Source: Aeromonas bestiarum
Lineage (GTDB): Bacteria; Pseudomonadota; Gammaproteobacteria; Enterobacterales; Aeromonadaceae
Direction of reading: 5' to 3'
NCBI RefSeq assembly: GCF_000819745.1
Contig: NZ_CDDA01000039.1
Span: 1 to 62,985 of the forward strand
DNA: 62,985 nucleotides
The stretch's first letter is position 1. Every line of letters starts with the position of its first letter. The notes under the pieces were generated by a model, which had not been told where the DNA came from, did no database searches, and was given only the letters and a program-made list of their open reading frames with translations. The translations under genes and the position numbers were made by a program. Shown one piece after another: positions 62,683 to 62,985 of this stretch.

Positions 62683-62985
62683 TATTTATCCCTCTCTTTA
62701 CCCTTATCTGTCTTCCTATATAAAGCGTCGCATCCTTATAAGGCATCGTTAGGCACAGCGGGGTTTTTGGCCTGTAAAAGAGGGAGAACACCCTTCCTGA
62801 CGCACATGAGTGGATGCTTATTGCGCAATCTGGTTGTTGGTTGAACACTTGAACATCTTCCTCAATAAAACACAGTGTTTTTACTTGCCAGAAAGATTCA
62901 GCTCCCTATAATGCGCCCCTACCAGCACGGCGGAACACGCCAACCTGATGAGCCAGCTTCCTAGCGAAGTGGGCGCCGAAAGAAA
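62683..62985. other. intergenic region upstream of a stable-RNA operon
   Basis: About 300 bp with no gene. The first part is AT-rich and probably holds Fis/UP elements; the end carries a strong promoter and a GC-rich leader. The RNA gene itself lies beyond the window. Confidence 0.6.
62885..62912 (+). promoter_or_regulatory. rrn/tRNA-type P1 promoter
   Basis: TTGCCA (-35) and TATAAT (-10) are separated by 16 bp, followed by a GCGCCCC discriminator. The short spacer, GC-rich discriminator and A/T-rich upstream (CAATAAAACACAGTGTTTTT) are the pattern of ppGpp/DksA-controlled stable-RNA promoters. Transcription should run off the right edge. Confidence 0.8.

Noticed and set aside
1..62985. CRISPR arrays
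   Set aside because: No evenly spaced repeats with unique spacers; the tandem repeats found are contiguous.
1..62985. tRNA or rRNA genes inside the window
   Set aside because: No cloverleaf or rRNA sequence recognised; only a stable-RNA-type promoter at the right edge.

Overview
The window is ordinary chromosomal DNA of a gammaproteobacterium, most likely Aeromonas. This rests on gene content: a LitR/HapR-type TetR regulator, fused cysG with cysDNC, a zrg-like zinc uptake operon, mdtJI, and a hemL-clcA-erpA block that runs into a stable-RNA promoter. The core genes are GC-rich. Two AT-rich stretches stand out against them (about 3.5-7.3 kb and 19.1-22.1 kb). The genus call is inference from recalled gene neighbourhoods; no database was used.

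Layout. 0-3 kb: proline symporter putP, then a MerR regulator and a flavodoxin-fold oxidoreductase with a clear MerR-type promoter. 3.0-3.5 kb: a gene-free, hairpin-rich stretch. 3.5-7.3 kb: accessory island 1, all on the minus strand (Ntn-like, PUA/EVE-like, HEPN-like, VOC and membrane-anchored unknown proteins, plus a gene remnant). 7.5-14.2 kb: lysozyme-inhibitor-like lipoprotein, DUF2061 protein, rlmJ, yheS, a CBS protein, and NfeD/SPFH. 14.4-19.0 kb: sulfate assimilation (cysG, cysD, cysN, cysC). 19.1-22.1 kb: HNH protein and accessory island 2 (PD-(D/E)XK-like protein, membrane/coiled-coil protein). 22.3-25.0 kb: Aer-like chemoreceptor and a DUF2806 protein. 25.3-29.4 kb: a six-gene minus-strand operon headed by a near-perfect Zur box, with a His-rich DUF2796 (ZrgA-like) protein and an ABC exporter-type permease/ATPase pair; probably zinc uptake. 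29.6-38.2 kb: two secreted unknowns, ppa, mpl, ubiX, litR, hpt, yadGH, a DoxX/MauE protein and a rhodanese lipoprotein. 38.2-45.5 kb: panC-panB-folK-pcnB-gluQ-dksA-sfsA-thpR. 45.7-51.1 kb: hrpB, mrcB, yaeR. 51.2-58.3 kb: mdtJI with a divergent LysR, an HD-GYP response regulator, DUF2937, PAP2 and TSUP membrane proteins. 58.5-63.0 kb: hemL, clcA, a DUF6776-like protein, erpA and an rrn-type promoter that fires out of the window.

The most unusual structure is the pair of islands. Although 14 kb apart, both are bounded on the left by the same roughly 50-bp sequence and on the right by the same roughly 180-bp sequence. The right copy in each contains a Shine-Dalgarno and a 22-codon reading frame whose C-terminal half is conserved, pointing into the cargo. 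All cargo lies on the same strand, no recombinase is visible, and at least one spacer between cargo genes looks like an integron attC site. I read this as an integrase-less, cassette-like module present twice with different, possibly defence-related cargo.

A second pattern is degenerate copies of a gene's own 3' end lying just downstream of the intact gene (rlmJ, the DUF3299 gene, the TSUP gene). Other points are a probable AUU start codon for pcnB, a 61-bp tandem repeat before hrpB, and a His-Asp hexanucleotide repeat in zrgA.
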